64,000 nucleotides of DNA, taken from positions 1 through 64,000 of the forward strand of contig NZ_PVBM01000023.1 in NCBI RefSeq assembly GCF_002968575.1, written 5' to 3'. The stretch is from Neorhizobium huautlense. Lineage in GTDB: Bacteria; Pseudomonadota; Alphaproteobacteria; Rhizobiales; Rhizobiaceae. Below the pieces are notes generated by a model, which worked only from the letters and a program-made list of their open reading frames with translations, did no database searches and was not told where the DNA came from. This document shows, in pieces, positions 27,291 through 36,935 of the stretch (positions within the stretch are counted from its first letter, which is position 1; every line of letters starts with the position of its first letter). The position numbers were made by a program, and so were the translations under genes.

Positions 27291-28492
27291 CGTTGATACC
27301 GCATACCGAGACGGACGCAGCTTACGTGATCCGCAACGCAGCCGCCCAAGGGACGAGGCTCTCACTCTGCGGCGGCAATAGTCGCGTGGGTTTCGGCAAT
27401 CCCGTCGAGGGGGCGGAAGCAATGAGCTCCCGCGGGCTCTCCGGTATCGTCGACTACGAGCCCGCCGAAATGGTGATGACCGCAAGAGCCGGCACGCCGG
27501 TCGCCGAAATTGAAGCGGCACTTGCCGCGAACAGGCAGATGATGGCCTTCGAGCCAATGGATCACCGCGGCATCATGGGCACGTCCGGCGAGCCAACGAT
27601 CGGCGGCGTCTTTGCCGCGAACGTCTCCGGTCCCCGGCGGTTCGTAGCAGGGGCTGCGCGCGACAGCCTGCTCGGCATCCGCTTCGTCAATGGCCAAGGG
27701 CAGGTGATTCGCGCCGGCGGCAGGGTCATGAAGAATGTGACGGGTCTGGATCTGGTTAAGTTGCTGGCAGGCTCGCACGGGACACTAGGCTTCTTGACGG
27801 AGGTGACCTTCCGGGTGCTGCCGGTGCCGCAATCGATTGAGACGATCGTCATCTCCGGATTGGACGACGCGGCGGCGGCCCGGGCCATGGCATCGGCGCT
27901 TTCGCTGCCGGTTGAGGTATCGGGCGCGGCGCATCTGCCTCAAACGGTCAAGGGCCGCTTTGTCGGCGGCGCTCTCCCGGAAGGGGAAGCGACCGTGCTG
28001 CGTCTCGAAGGGCTTGCCGCTTCGGTGGCGGTACGGGCGGAAAAGCTTGCAGCCGTCATGAAAGCCTTTGGCCCGGTCTCCCGGTTAGGCCAGGATAAGA
28101 GCGTCACTCTCTGGCGGGAGATCCGCGACGTCCATCCCTATGCCGACGGCACTCAGAAACCCTTGTGGCGCGTTTCCGTCGCGCCGTCGATCGGCCATCA
28201 GCTGGTCGCCGCTCTTCGCCTCGAAGCAGGCGTCGATGCCTTCTATGACTGGCAGGGCGGCCTGATCTGGATGCGCATGGAGGCCGATCCGGAGGCCGAG
28301 CTGCTGCGCCGTTACATCAAGGCGCTTGGTGGTGGCCATGCGACGCTCATGCGGGCATCGGAACAGGTGCGAGCAGTGACGCCGGCCTTTGAACCTCAGC
28401 CCGACGCGGTAGCGGCGCTCTCGGCGCGCGTGAAGCAGAAACTCGATCCCGCCGGCATCTTCAGCCCGGGCAAGATGGCGGGAGCCCTCTGA
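27287..28492 (+). CDS. glcE: Glycolate oxidase subunit GlcE
   Basis: GlcE is the second FAD-binding subunit of glycolate oxidase. The 401-residue protein is a shortened relative of GlcD. It has an N-terminal FAD-binding half with RLSLCGGNSRVGFGNPV, GTSGEPTIGGVFAANVSGPR and RVMKNVTGLDLVKLLAGSHG. The C-terminal region is reduced, ending VKQKLDPAGIFSPGKM. The start overlaps the glcD stop (ATGA) and its own stop overlaps the glcF start, giving tight coupling and 1:1:1 synthesis. The paralogous relation to GlcD is a known family feature. Confidence 0.94.
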   Translation: MTLIPHTETDAAYVIRNAAAQGTRLSLCGGNSRVGFGNPVEGAEAMSSRGLSGIVDYEPAEMVMTARAGTPVAEIEAALAANRQMMAFEPMDHRGIMGTSGEPTIGGVFAANVSGPRRFVAGAARDSLLGIRFVNGQGQVIRAGGRVMKNVTGLDLVKLLAGSHGTLGFLTEVTFRVLPVPQSIETIVISGLDDAAAARAMASALSLPVEVSGAAHLPQTVKGRFVGGALPEGEATVLRLEGLAASVAVRAEKLAAVMKAFGPVSRLGQDKSVTLWREIRDVHPYADGTQKPLWRVSVAPSIGHQLVAALRLEAGVDAFYDWQGGLIWMRMEADPEAELLRRYIKALGGGHATLMRASEQVRAVTPAFEPQPDAVAALSARVKQKLDPAGIFSPGKMAGAL

Positions 28493-29796
28493 TGCAGACC
28501 AACTTCACACTTGAACAGCTTGCCGATCCGCATGTGGCCGAATCGGAAAAGATCCTGCGTCGCTGCGTGCATTGCGGCTTCTGCACCGCGACCTGTCCGA
28601 CCTACGTCACGCTCGGCAACGAACTCGACAGCCCGCGCGGCCGCATCTATCTCATCAAGGACATGCTGGAGAATGGTCGCCCCGCGGACGAGGAAGTCGT
28701 CACCCATATCGACCGCTGTCTTTCCTGTCTGGCCTGCGTAACCACCTGTCCTTCAGGCGTGGACTATATGCACCTGGTCGACCACGCCCGCATTCATATC
28801 GAGAAGACCTATCGGCGCCCGTTGATGGATCGGCTGATCCGCGGCCTGCTTGCGGCCGTGCTACCCTATCCGGCGCGCTTCCGCGCCGCCGTCGTGTTCG
28901 CAAAGCTCGGTCGCCCCTTCGTTCCGATCCTGAAGCGGGTCCCGGCGTTGAAGCCCCTCGGCGCCATGCTGGATCTTGCCCCGGCATCCATCGCTAGGCC
29001 TTCAGACGCGGCAACGCCCGGTACGCGCGCGCCGCAAGCCGAAAGGCGGGGCCGGGTGGCGATCCTGTCCGGCTGCGCCCAGCCGGTGCTGGATCCCGGC
29101 ATCAACGAAGCAACGTTGCGACTCCTGTCTCGGCTGGGCATTGAAGTCGTCGTGCCTGAGGGCGAGGGCTGTTGTGGCGCGCTGGTGCATCACATGGGCC
29201 GCGAGGAGCCGGCGCTGGATTTTGCCCGCCGCAATGTCGATGTCTGGATCCGTGAGATCGACAACGGCGGCCTCGATGCCATCATCATCACCGCATCGGG
29301 CTGCGGCACCACCATCAAGGACTATGGGCACATGTTGCGCCTCGATCCGGCCTATGCGGAAAAGGCGGCAAAGGTCTCGGCGCTTGCCAAGGATATCACC
29401 GAATATCTATCGGTTCTCGATCTGCCGAAGCTGGAGCCGAAACGCCTCAACGTTGCCTATCACTCGGCCTGTTCAATGCAGCACGGCCAGAAGATCACGC
29501 TTGCGCCGAAGAACCTGTTGAAGGTGGCCGGCTTCACCGTCCGCGATCCGGCTGAAGGGCATCTCTGCTGTGGCTCCGCAGGGACCTACAACATCCTGCA
29601 GCCGGAGATTTCCGGCCAACTCAAGGCTCGCAAGGTCAGGAATATCGAGGCGACCAAGCCGGATGTGATCGCGACAGGGAATATTGGCTGCATCACCCAG
29701 ATCGCCACGGGCACCGCCATCCCCATCCTCCACACCGTGGAGTTGCTTGATTGGGCCTATGGCGGTCCTCAGCCGCAAAAGCTTTCTGCCAGGTGA
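28492..29796 (+). CDS. glcF: Glycolate oxidase iron-sulfur subunit
   Basis: GlcF carries electrons from the flavin subunits toward quinone. The 434-residue protein has two 4Fe-4S ferredoxin motifs near its N-terminus, CVHCGFCTATCP and CLSCLACVTTCP, followed by two CCG domains: one with EGEGCCGALVHHMG, the other with AEGHLCCGSAGTYN. CCG domains bind a noncubane or additional cluster in heterodisulfide-reductase-like proteins. The ATG overlaps the glcE stop. A perfect 16-bp terminator follows 4 bp after the stop codon, closing the operon. Confidence 0.95.
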   Translation: MQTNFTLEQLADPHVAESEKILRRCVHCGFCTATCPTYVTLGNELDSPRGRIYLIKDMLENGRPADEEVVTHIDRCLSCLACVTTCPSGVDYMHLVDHARIHIEKTYRRPLMDRLIRGLLAAVLPYPARFRAAVVFAKLGRPFVPILKRVPALKPLGAMLDLAPASIARPSDAATPGTRAPQAERRGRVAILSGCAQPVLDPGINEATLRLLSRLGIEVVVPEGEGCCGALVHHMGREEPALDFARRNVDVWIREIDNGGLDAIIITASGCGTTIKDYGHMLRLDPAYAEKAAKVSALAKDITEYLSVLDLPKLEPKRLNVAYHSACSMQHGQKITLAPKNLLKVAGFTVRDPAEGHLCCGSAGTYNILQPEISGQLKARKVRNIEATKPDVIATGNIGCITQIATGTAIPILHTVELLDWAYGGPQPQKLSAR

Positions 29797-29800
29797 GAGG

Positions 29801-29836
29801 CACAAAAAAGCCGGCGGTGACGCCGGCTTTTTTGTG
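29801..29836. terminator. Strong bidirectional terminator after glcF
   Basis: CACAAAAAAGCCGGCG (29801-29816) and CGCCGGCTTTTTTGTG (29821-29836) form a perfect 16-bp stem with a GTGA tetraloop. A6 and T6 tracts inside the arms let it work for glcF and for the convergent outer-membrane protein gene ending at 29852. Confidence 0.93.
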
Positions 29837-29851
29837 AGAGGGTTTAACGCC

Positions 29852-30565
29852 TCAGAACTTGTAGGACACACCGAAGTTGACGGCATGGGTGAGGATGTTG
29901 GTCTTCAGCGAAGCGCCGCTGTCGATGTCCACGTCGACCCAGGAATAATTGCCCTTGTATTCGGCAAAGACCGACCAGTTGTCGGTGAATTGGTACTTCA
30001 CGCCGGCTTGCGCCTGCAGGGTCGCGCCGCCGAACTGATAGTCGAATGTGCGGCCTGAGGCGCGGGTGACTTCCACATGTGGAACGTTGATACCGACACC
30101 GGCACCGACGTAAGGCGTGAACTTGCTGCCTTCGATCGGGAACTTGTAGAGCGCGTTCAACGTCAGCAGGTTGATGCCGTCGGTGAACTCGAAATGCGAC
30201 CAGCCGGCATCAGCCAGGGTGTCGTCGTCCGCGTAGACCTTTGCGTGGGTATAGTCGAGCGAGATACCCCAGTTCGAGAGCGCACCGCCGTCAAACCAAT
30301 AGGTGCCGCGGATACCCCAGTAAGGCGGCATCTGGAACGGCTTGGTATCCCAGCCGGCCGTGAAATCGGGCTGGTCGGAAACCTCGATGTCCGAGTGGGG
30401 CGAAACCTGGTAGCCGCCGTAAGCGGAGATTTCCCATCCGCCCGTCTCGACCGGAGCGACATAAGGCGCTTCTGCCTGGGTGGGATCGGCGGCATGGGCG
30501 GAGGTGAATGCAATACCGGCGGCAAGCGCCGTGGAAATCAAGGAAAGAGAAAGAAGCTTGCGCAT
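29852..30565 (-). CDS. Outer-membrane beta-barrel protein (Omp25/OmpW-like)
   Basis: The 237-residue protein starts at ATG 30565 with a Sec signal peptide (MRKLLSLSLISTALAAGIAF, cleavage after SAHA). The mature part alternates aromatic and polar residues as in an 8-stranded barrel: GGWEISAYGGYQVSPHS, YWGIRGTYWFDGG, FTPYVGAGVGINVP, WSVFAEYKGNYSWVD. It ends in the Phe-terminal signature VNFGVSYKF recognised by the BAM machinery. It resembles the small OmpW/Omp25-like porins of Rhizobiales; ligand and role are unknown. It shares the terminator at 29801-29836 with glcF. Confidence 0.85.
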   Translation of the reverse strand: MRKLLSLSLISTALAAGIAFTSAHAADPTQAEAPYVAPVETGGWEISAYGGYQVSPHSDIEVSDQPDFTAGWDTKPFQMPPYWGIRGTYWFDGGALSNWGISLDYTHAKVYADDDTLADAGWSHFEFTDGINLLTLNALYKFPIEGSKFTPYVGAGVGINVPHVEVTRASGRTFDYQFGGATLQAQAGVKYQFTDNWSVFAEYKGNYSWVDVDIDSGASLKTNILTHAVNFGVSYKF

Positions 30566-30698
30566 GGAATCAGCCTGCAGAAAAAGGATATTGGCTTTTG
30601 CAGCGCACATTAGCCGCGGATGCCGCGCCGGTCTGTGCCTTTTTTGCACCAGTCGCCTACGAAGCTAGATCGATTATGGTTAATGAACTGTAAACCGG

Positions 30699-30728
30699 CA
30701 AAAAGGGCAGCTCCCGCCGCCCTTTTTG
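30699..30728. terminator. Intrinsic terminator after the first L,D-transpeptidase gene
   Basis: CAAAAAGGGC (30699-30708) pairs with GCCCTTTTTG (30719-30728) around a 10-base loop. It lies 19 bp beyond the minus-strand stop at 30747; the minus-strand transcript would end in five U. Confidence 0.8.
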
Positions 30729-30746
30729 TCATTTGGAATGGTCTTC

Positions 30747-31439
30747 TCATCCGCCGAAGATCGTGCCGAAAATATCGATGCCGCGGTCCTTGTAATCGAC
30801 CTTGCCATGACGGTTGCCGGGGCCAATGACAACCACTTTGGAGCCGATGCCGGCACGGGCGTAAAGGTGCTCGACGTCCTTGTTCATCATGCGGATGCAG
30901 CCGGACGACATGTTGAGACCGATTGTCCAGGGCTGGTTGGTGCCGTGGATGCGGAAGATGGTGTCGCGCCCGCCCTTATAGAGATAGAGCGCCCGGGCAC
31001 CGAGCGGATTGTCGATGCCGCCTTCCTGTACGACCGGCAGGATACGGCCGTTGCGGGCTTCGCGCGCGCGCATTTCCGCCGGCGGCCTCCAGGACGGCCA
31101 TTCCTCCTTGCGGCCGACATTGACGATGCCGGACCAGCCGAAGCCCTCGCGACCGACGCCGATACCGTAGCGCGTCGCACGGTTCGGGCCTTCGATGTAG
31201 TAGAGGAACTTGTTGTCGGTATCGACGATGATCGTGCCGGGCTTTTCGCTCGTCGAGAAACGCACCATGCGGCGCTTGTATTTCTCGGGTACTTCCCGGG
31301 GCTGGGCCACAAGTGTGACGTCGCTTGCCGGACGTTCGATTTGCGATGCGGCCGTGGTGAACGCGCCTGCGTTTCCGGCCGTCAGAAATATCGCGCCAGC
31401 CATCCCCATGGCCATCGCGACGGTCATGCCTCTCCTCAT
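30747..31439 (-). CDS. L,D-transpeptidase (YkuD domain), exported
   Basis: These periplasmic enzymes make 3-3 peptidoglycan cross-links or attach proteins to peptidoglycan. ATG 31439 is preferred, with AAGGA about 8 nt upstream; the longer frame to 31457 would need TTG. Of 230 residues, the first 26 or so form a signal peptide. The YkuD domain (about residues 58-205) has the catalytic signature RIHGTNQPW and MSSGCIRMMN with His, Ser and nucleophilic Cys. EKPGTIIVDTDNKFLYYIEG starts the domain. After it comes a 25-residue basic tail. A second L,D-transpeptidase lies 145 bp upstream on the same strand; the two share the catalytic core but differ in linker length. Rhizobiales rely heavily on L,D-cross-links. 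Confidence 0.92.
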   Translation of the reverse strand: MRRGMTVAMAMGMAGAIFLTAGNAGAFTTAASQIERPASDVTLVAQPREVPEKYKRRMVRFSTSEKPGTIIVDTDNKFLYYIEGPNRATRYGIGVGREGFGWSGIVNVGRKEEWPSWRPPAEMRAREARNGRILPVVQEGGIDNPLGARALYLYKGGRDTIFRIHGTNQPWTIGLNMSSGCIRMMNKDVEHLYARAGIGSKVVVIGPGNRHGKVDYKDRGIDIFGTIFGG

Positions 31440-31584
31440 TCCCGCAGTCCTTCTCAATTTCAGAATGGCGGGAAGCTAGCTGACTCCGGCGGCAAAGCAA
31501 GACTGTACATGGCTAATAAAGAAGATGTGAAGGTCAAAAGACGGCGGGACTGTGTCGCCGCCGCCTCACATTGAAGTAAACGGA

Positions 31585-32349
31585 TCACATGACCACGACT
31601 TTTGCGCCGATATTTACCCGCTCGTAGAGATCCACCACGTCTTCGTTGCGCATGCGGATGCAGCCGGAAGACACCGCGCTGCCGATCGTCCAGGGAGCGT
31701 TGGTGCCGTGAATGCGGTAAAGCGTCGAGCCGAGATACATGGCGCGGGCGCCGAGTGGATTTTCCGGCCCGCCGTCCATGCGCGCCGGCAGGTAGTGGCC
31801 CTTGGCGGCTTCGCGGGCGATCATTTCCTTCGGAGGCGTCCAGTTCGGCCATTCCGCCTTGCGGGTGATCCGATGTTCGCCGGCCCATTCGAAGCCCGGT
31901 TTGCCGACGCCCACTCCGTAGCGGCGGGCTTGGCCATCGCCCATTACCAGATAGAGGAAGCGGTTATTGGTGTCGATGATGATGGTGCCCGGCCTTTCCG
32001 AAGTATCGTAGGCCACCGTCTGAGGCAGGAACTGCGGTTCGATCTGGCTACGGACCGGCCTGGTCGGCCGGACTGCAGCGGGCTCCACCCGGCTCTCTCC
32101 GAAGATGCCGCGTCGCTGGACCGCGCGTGGCTGCTGGTATTCGCGCTGACGGTAGATGACACGAGGCTGAGCGACCTGCCGGGGATAAACGACCGGCCGG
32201 GCATTCGGCCCGGCAAGCTGCATCACCCAAGGAGCGGCAAGGTCTGGGCTGACGATGACCGGCGGGCGTTCGCGGTAGCGGTCGTTTGCGAGGGCGGCGC
32301 TGGAAAAGGCGGCCGCAAGGCCAAGCGCCAGAAACAGGGTTTTCGTCAT
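31585..32349 (-). CDS. L,D-transpeptidase (YkuD domain) with long proline/arginine linker
   Basis: ATG 32349 gives 254 residues; the GTG four codons upstream is less likely. A signal peptide (MTKTLFLALGLAAAF, cleavage after ALA) is followed by about 90 residues rich in Pro, Arg, Gln and Val (RPVVYPRQVAQPRVIYRQ), probably an extended spacer through the periplasm. The C-terminal YkuD domain has RPGTIIIDTNNRFLYLVMG and the catalytic set RIHGTNAPW / VSSGCIRMRNED. The domain runs to the last residue. The neighbouring gene at 30747 encodes a second enzyme of the same class; they may be a tandem duplication or separate acquisitions. Confidence 0.92.
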   Translation of the reverse strand: MTKTLFLALGLAAAFSSAALANDRYRERPPVIVSPDLAAPWVMQLAGPNARPVVYPRQVAQPRVIYRQREYQQPRAVQRRGIFGESRVEPAAVRPTRPVRSQIEPQFLPQTVAYDTSERPGTIIIDTNNRFLYLVMGDGQARRYGVGVGKPGFEWAGEHRITRKAEWPNWTPPKEMIAREAAKGHYLPARMDGGPENPLGARAMYLGSTLYRIHGTNAPWTIGSAVSSGCIRMRNEDVVDLYERVNIGAKVVVM

Positions 32350-32572
32350 GGTCGGATCCACTCGTTACAATCACCGACGGGCGCCATCCCAAGACGAGGG
32401 CGGCACGCGTGTTGACGGCATGGTGAGCGCGAGGTGAAAGCGAATGGTAAACGGGTGGAACACGAAAACGCATCTTGCCTATAAACCTTTTGGCAGGGTT
32501 ACCGCTCGGTTTTGAAACATGGTTGACCAGTGCTAAAGGGGCGGCAAACGCTGTTAAGAATCGGGGTTTGGG

Positions 32573-33202
32573 ATGGAAAAGGCAGGAATCATCATCGGTG
32601 ATGATGGCAAGGGGCGCTGCTTCTGGCACGGCGGCCTGGAGGACTATCGTCGTTATCATGACGAGGAATGGGGCCGGCCTGTGACGGATGACTTTAGGCT
32701 TTTCGAGAAGATCTGTCTCGAAGGGTTCCAGTCGGGACTGTCCTGGCTGACGATCCTGCGCAAGCGCGAGAATTTTCGCGCCGCCTTTGCCGGTTTCGAC
32801 TTCGACAAGGTGGCCGAGTTCGGAGAAGAGGATGTCGCCCGCCTGCTGGGCGACACCGGCATCATCCGCCATCCCGGCAAGATCGTCTCCACCATCAACA
32901 ATGCCGCCCGGGCACGGGAATTGCGGGACGAATTCGGATCTTTGGCAAAATTCTTCTGGAGCTTCGAGCCGGGAACACATGAGCGTCCGGAAATGATGGA
33001 TCTGGCGACGCTGCGCGCCAATCCGACCACGCCGGTCTCGGTGCTGCTCTCCAAGACTTTGAAGAAAAGGGGCTGGACCTTCGTCGGCCCGACCACGGTC
33101 TACGCCTTCATGCAGGCGATGGGTCTCGTCAACGATCATCTCGACGGTTGTTTTTGCCGACAGGAGGTCGATGAATTGCGGTTGAGGTTCAAACGCCCGT
33201 GA
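32573..33202 (+). CDS. tag: DNA-3-methyladenine glycosylase I
   Basis: Tag excises 3-methyladenine from alkylated DNA in base-excision repair. The 209-residue protein has the N-terminal Zn-site Cys (GRCFWHGG), the conserved YHDEEWGRPV segment, and the substrate-pocket stretch EGFQSGLSWLTILRKRENF. The second half holds FVGPTTVYAFMQAMGLVNDH and DGCFCRQE, the His and Cys that complete the zinc site. Length fits the family. Its 3' end overlaps the end of the convergent HAD gene by 14 bp. Confidence 0.95.
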   Translation: MEKAGIIIGDDGKGRCFWHGGLEDYRRYHDEEWGRPVTDDFRLFEKICLEGFQSGLSWLTILRKRENFRAAFAGFDFDKVAEFGEEDVARLLGDTGIIRHPGKIVSTINNAARARELRDEFGSLAKFFWSFEPGTHERPEMMDLATLRANPTTPVSVLLSKTLKKRGWTFVGPTTVYAFMQAMGLVNDHLDGCFCRQEVDELRLRFKRP

Positions 33203-33893
33203 TCTCGAGCAGAACCTGGTGCAGGTCGCCGAGATTCTCGATCTGACGAAAGCGCGGCGCGTCGGTCGGCGCGTCCACATGCTCCAGGACCCAGGTGAGC
33301 GCATGCGGCACAAAGACGCCGTAGCTTCCAGCGGCTATTGCAGGGACGATATCGGACTTCAGGGAATTGCCGACCATCATGGCCCGTTCGGGGCCGTCGG
33401 CCAGTTTCGAGAAGATGCGCCGATAGACCGTGGCGCTCTTGTCGCTGACGATCTCGATCGCGTCGAAATAGTCGCCCAACCCTGATTGCGCCAGCTTCCG
33501 CTCCTGGTCGAAGAGATCGCCCTTGGTAATCAGCACCAGAAGATATTCGCCGTTGAGGGCCTCCAATGTCTCTTCGACATGCGGCAGGGTTTCCACAGGG
33601 TGGCGAAGAAGGTCGCGGCCGATATCGAGAATCTGGCCGATCGTCTTGCTCGGCACCTTACCGTCGGTGATCTCGATTGCCGTCTCGATCATCGACAGGG
33701 TGAAGCCTTTGATGCCGAAACCATAGTGGGCAAGATTGCGCTTTTCGGCTTCCAGCAGGCGCTCTGCAATATGCGTACCTTCGGCATAATCCCCGAGCAG
33801 TGTCTGGAAATGCTCTTCCGTCAGACGGTAATATTGCTCGTTCTGCCAGAGCGTATCGTCGGCATCGAAACCGATCGCAGTAATCGGGCGCAT
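33189..33893 (-). CDS. HAD-superfamily phosphatase
   Basis: The 234-residue protein shows the haloacid-dehalogenase motifs: [14 protein letters not shown] (nucleophile Asp and acid/base Asp); [14 protein letters not shown] (Thr); III, Lys near [32 protein letters not shown] (acidic pair with Asp). The helical cap between motifs I and II fits subclass IA. ATG 33893 is chosen because GGAGGA lies about 8 nt upstream; an ATG at 33917 has none. The tail overlaps tag by 14 bp. The substrate is not predictable. Confidence 0.88.
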   Translation of the reverse strand: MRPITAIGFDADDTLWQNEQYYRLTEEHFQTLLGDYAEGTHIAERLLEAEKRNLAHYGFGIKGFTLSMIETAIEITDGKVPSKTIGQILDIGRDLLRHPVETLPHVEETLEALNGEYLLVLITKGDLFDQERKLAQSGLGDYFDAIEIVSDKSATVYRRIFSKLADGPERAMMVGNSLKSDIVPAIAAGSYGVFVPHALTWVLEHVDAPTDAPRFRQIENLGDLHQVLLEITGV

Positions 33894-34085
33894 GTCAAAC
33901 TTCCTCCAACCGTTCATATGGAGGATCGCGGAACGGCGGACAAGCGGGGACGCCGCCAGAGATGGATTGTCATGCCGCCCGCAACGATTCTTCGCCCGCC
34001 GCTGCCCTTGCCGCTCCGGCCTCTATCCTCTAAGAAACCGCACACAAATCCGGCCTCTTCAGGCCGCAGGCAATGGAATCCGATC

Positions 34086-35612
34086 ATGAGCGACAAGCAA
34101 AAGAAACCGCAGAAATTGAGGGCCCGCCTGCCGCGCGGCTTCGTCGATCGTTCCGCTGCCGATATCCATGCCACCAACGAGATGATCGCAAAAATCCGCG
34201 AGGTCTACGAGCGCTACGGCTTCGACCCGGTCGAGACGCCGCTATTCGAATATACGGACGCGCTCGGAAAGTTCCTGCCGGACAGCGACCGCCCGAACGA
34301 GGGCGTCTTTTCGCTGCAGGATGACGACGACCAGTGGATGAGCCTGCGCTACGACCTGACCGCGCCGCTCGCCCGCCACGTCGCGGAAAATTTCAACGAG
34401 ATCCAGCTGCCGTTCCGCACCTATCGCGCCGGTTACGTCTTCCGCAACGAGAAGCCGGGTCCCGGCCGTTTCCGCCAGTTCATGCAGTTCGACGCCGATA
34501 CCGTCGGCGCCCCAGGCGTCCAGGCCGATGCCGAGATGTGCATGATGATGGCCGACACGATGGAAGCGCTCGGCATCAAACGCGGTGATTATGTGATCCG
34601 GGTGAACAACCGTAAGGTTCTGGATGGTGTGATGGAGGCCATCGGGCTTGGTGGCGATGAGAATGCGGGTCGGCGGCTCAGCGTGTTGCGGGCCATCGAC
34701 AAGCTCGACAAGTTTGGCGTCGATGGCGTGAAATTGCTGCTTGGACCGGGCCGCAAGGATGAGAGCGGTGACTTCACCAAGGGTGCCGGACTCGATGCTG
34801 AGCAGATCGCCTTCGTCACTAAGTTCATCGAAGGTGCGTCTGCGGTTGACTGGAGCGCAACACTTAAGAATCTCTTCCAATCCGGCGGAGCTGATTTGGC
34901 GTGGGTTGGTATGGATGAATTGAATGTCATCCAAGGCTTATGCCTGGGGGCTGGCTATACCGACGACCGCATCAAGATCGATCCTTCCGTCGTCCGCGGC
35001 CTCGAATATTACACCGGCCCCGTCTTCGAAGCCGAGCTCCTCTTCGACGTCACCAATGAAAAAGGGGAAAAGGTCGTCTTCGGTTCGGTCGGCGGCGGTG
35101 GGCGGTATGATGGCCTGGTATCGCGGTTCATGGGCCAGCCGGTGCCGGCGACGGGTTTTTCGATCGGTGTCTCGCGCCTGATGACGGCGCTCAAAAACCT
35201 TGGCAAGCTCGGCCAGGACGAAGTTCTCGCGCCGGTTCTCGTCACCGTCATGGACGGCGATGTCGAGAGCATGGGCCGCTACCAGCGCTTCACGCAGATG
35301 TTGCGCAACGAAGGCATTCGTGCCGAAATGTATCAGGGCAACTGGAAGAAATTCGGCAACCAGCTGAAATATGCCGATCGCCGCGGTTGCCCGATCGCCA
35401 TCATCCAGGGCGGCGACGAACGGGCGCAGGGCGTTGTGCAGTTGAAGGACCTGATCGAAGGCAAGCGGCTTTCCGGCGAGATCGAGGACAATGCCACCTG
35501 GCGGGAGGCGCGGGTGGCGCAGGATACCGTTGCCGAGGCCGATCTCGTCACCAAGGTGAAGGAAATCCTGGCAGCCCAGGCGGAGGATCGGAAAAGGGCG
35601 GGCAATGCGTAA
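34086..35612 (+). CDS. hisS: Histidyl-tRNA synthetase
   Basis: HisS charges tRNA-His. ATG 34086 gives 508 residues; the open frame upstream to 33486 is antisense to the HAD gene and is not used. Class II motif 1 surrounds [18 protein letters not shown]. Motif 2 is [20 protein letters not shown]. The histidine-specific [14 protein letters not shown] and motif 3 [10 protein letters not shown] follow. The C-terminal anticodon-binding domain starts near [11 protein letters not shown]. It is of the longer alphaproteobacterial type. hisZ and hisG follow on the same strand, a common Rhizobiales cluster that links tRNA charging with the first step of histidine synthesis. Confidence 0.96.
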   Translation: MSDKQKKPQKLRARLPRGFVDRSAADIHATNEMIAKIREVYERYGFDPVETPLFEYTDALGKFLPDSDRPNEGVFSLQDDDDQWMSLRYDLTAPLARHVAENFNEIQLPFRTYRAGYVFRNEKPGPGRFRQFMQFDADTVGAPGVQADAEMCMMMADTMEALGIKRGDYVIRVNNRKVLDGVMEAIGLGGDENAGRRLSVLRAIDKLDKFGVDGVKLLLGPGRKDESGDFTKGAGLDAEQIAFVTKFIEGASAVDWSATLKNLFQSGGADLAWVGMDELNVIQGLCLGAGYTDDRIKIDPSVVRGLEYYTGPVFEAELLFDVTNEKGEKVVFGSVGGGGRYDGLVSRFMGQPVPATGFSIGVSRLMTALKNLGKLGQDEVLAPVLVTVMDGDVESMGRYQRFTQMLRNEGIRAEMYQGNWKKFGNQLKYADRRGCPIAIIQGGDERAQGVVQLKDLIEGKRLSGEIEDNATWREARVAQDTVAEADLVTKVKEILAAQAEDRKRAGNA

Positions 35613-35618
35613 GGCTTA

Positions 35619-35790
35619 CCCCCCTCTGTCCTACCGGACATCTCCCCCTCAAGGGGGGGGATTGGCTGGAGGCCAGCTTCTCATTTCCTCTCTGACGTCC
35701 CGATCTCCGCAGCGTCGCTTTGGAAGCGGCGGTCGTGCGGCTTGTGATCTTCCCACCCAAGGGGGAGATGCCCGGCAGGGCAGAGGGGGG
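35619..35790. repeat. GC-rich palindromic intergenic element between hisS and hisZ
   Basis: The left arm, starting CCCCCCTCTGTCCT at 35619 and continuing through CATCTCCCCCT, is the near-perfect reverse complement of the right arm ending CAGAGGGGGG at 35790, with about three mismatches over roughly 31 bases. Between the arms are about 110 bp without a gene. The arms resemble intergenic mosaic/palindromic elements dispersed in Rhizobiaceae genomes (RIME/ABC-like). It begins 7 bp after the hisS stop and ends 26 bp before hisZ, and can fold into a long hairpin in the message. Confidence 0.75.
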
Positions 35791-35816
35791 CTTCGTGGCA
35801 CAGCGGGAGCAGCCCC

Positions 35817-36935
35817 ATGCCCCTGATCGACATGCCCGATTTCTCGACGGACCTCCTCAATGAATTCGCCGCCCGCCGTACCGAGCGGGTCAATACGCCG
35901 GTTATCCAGCCGGCCGAACCGTTCCTCGACATGGCGGGCGAGGATCTGCGCCGGCGCATTTTTCTGACCGAAAGTGAAACCGGCGCCAATCTCTGCCTGC
36001 GTCCGGAATTCACCATTCCGGTCTGCCTGCGCCACATCGAGACCGCAACCGGCACGCCGAAGCGTTATTCCTATCTCGGCGAGGTGTTCCGCCAGCGCCG
36101 CGAGGGCGCGCATGAATTCTACCAGGCCGGCATTGAAGACCTCGGCGACAAGGACATCGCCCGTGCCGACGCGCGTGCCATCATCGATGCGACAGGCATT
36201 CTGGGGGCGCTCCTGCCCGGCGGGAAGCTGGAGCTGACGCTCGGTGACCAGGCCGTGTTCGAGGCGGTCGTCCGGGCGCTCGGCCTGCCGCTCGGCTGGC
36301 AGAAGCGGCTGATCCACGCCTTCGGGGACATGGTGCATTTGGAGGCTCTGCTGGATCGGCTTGCCCGACCGCAGCCGGTAACGGGGCTCGATCAGGAGGT
36401 GGCGGAACTCGTCGCGTCCGGCGACGAGGCCGAGCTCATCGCACGGATCGACCGCACGATGCAGGAGACCGGCTATTCGACCAATGCGAGCCGGTCGCCG
36501 GCCGAGATCGCAAGACGGCTGAAGGAGAAACTGGAGCTTGCCGAAACACGGCTCGATGGTGGCGCGCTGTTGCTGCTGCGGGAATTCCTGACACTGCGGC
36601 TTCCGCTGGCGGAGGCTCCGGCGGCTCTGGCCGGGTTTGCCGACGCCGCGGATCTGAAGCTCGGGCCAGCGATCGCGCTCTTCGACGCGCGGCTGGCAGC
36701 GCTTGCCAATGCCGGAGCCGATGTTTCCGCCATGACCTATCGCGCTGCCTTTGGCCGGCCGCTCGACTACTACACCGGCCTCGTCTTCGAGGTAACGGTA
36801 AGTGGTTCATCTGCGGTGCTCGCCGGGGGCGGCCGTTTCGACCGGCTGCTGACCCTGCTCGGAGCGAAGGAACGAATCCCGGCCGTCGGCTTTTCGCTCT
36901 GGCTCGATAGAATTGAAGCGGCGAGGGCAAAATAA
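35817..36935 (+). CDS. hisZ: ATP phosphoribosyltransferase regulatory subunit
   Basis: HisZ is a catalytically inactive histidyl-tRNA-synthetase paralogue that binds the short HisG and makes it active and histidine-sensitive. The 372-residue protein has class II core segments ([64 protein letters not shown]) but no anticodon-binding domain. It overlaps hisG by one base (TAATG), and hisG is the short form that needs HisZ, so the pair is self-consistent. No clear ribosome-binding site is visible in the A-poor leader, so translation may depend on hisS-linked transcription. Confidence 0.94.
   Translation: MPLIDMPDFSTDLLNEFAARRTERVNTPVIQPAEPFLDMAGEDLRRRIFLTESETGANLCLRPEFTIPVCLRHIETATGTPKRYSYLGEVFRQRREGAHEFYQAGIEDLGDKDIARADARAIIDATGILGALLPGGKLELTLGDQAVFEAVVRALGLPLGWQKRLIHAFGDMVHLEALLDRLARPQPVTGLDQEVAELVASGDEAELIARIDRTMQETGYSTNASRSPAEIARRLKEKLELAETRLDGGALLLLREFLTLRLPLAEAPAALAGFADAADLKLGPAIALFDARLAALANAGADVSAMTYRAAFGRPLDYYTGLVFEVTVSGSSAVLAGGGRFDRLLTLLGAKERIPAVGFSLWLDRIEAARAK

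Noticed and set aside
33486..34085. Extension of hisS by 200 codons upstream
   Set aside because: The extra part is antisense to the HAD gene; [10 protein letters not shown] at 34086 is a normal start.
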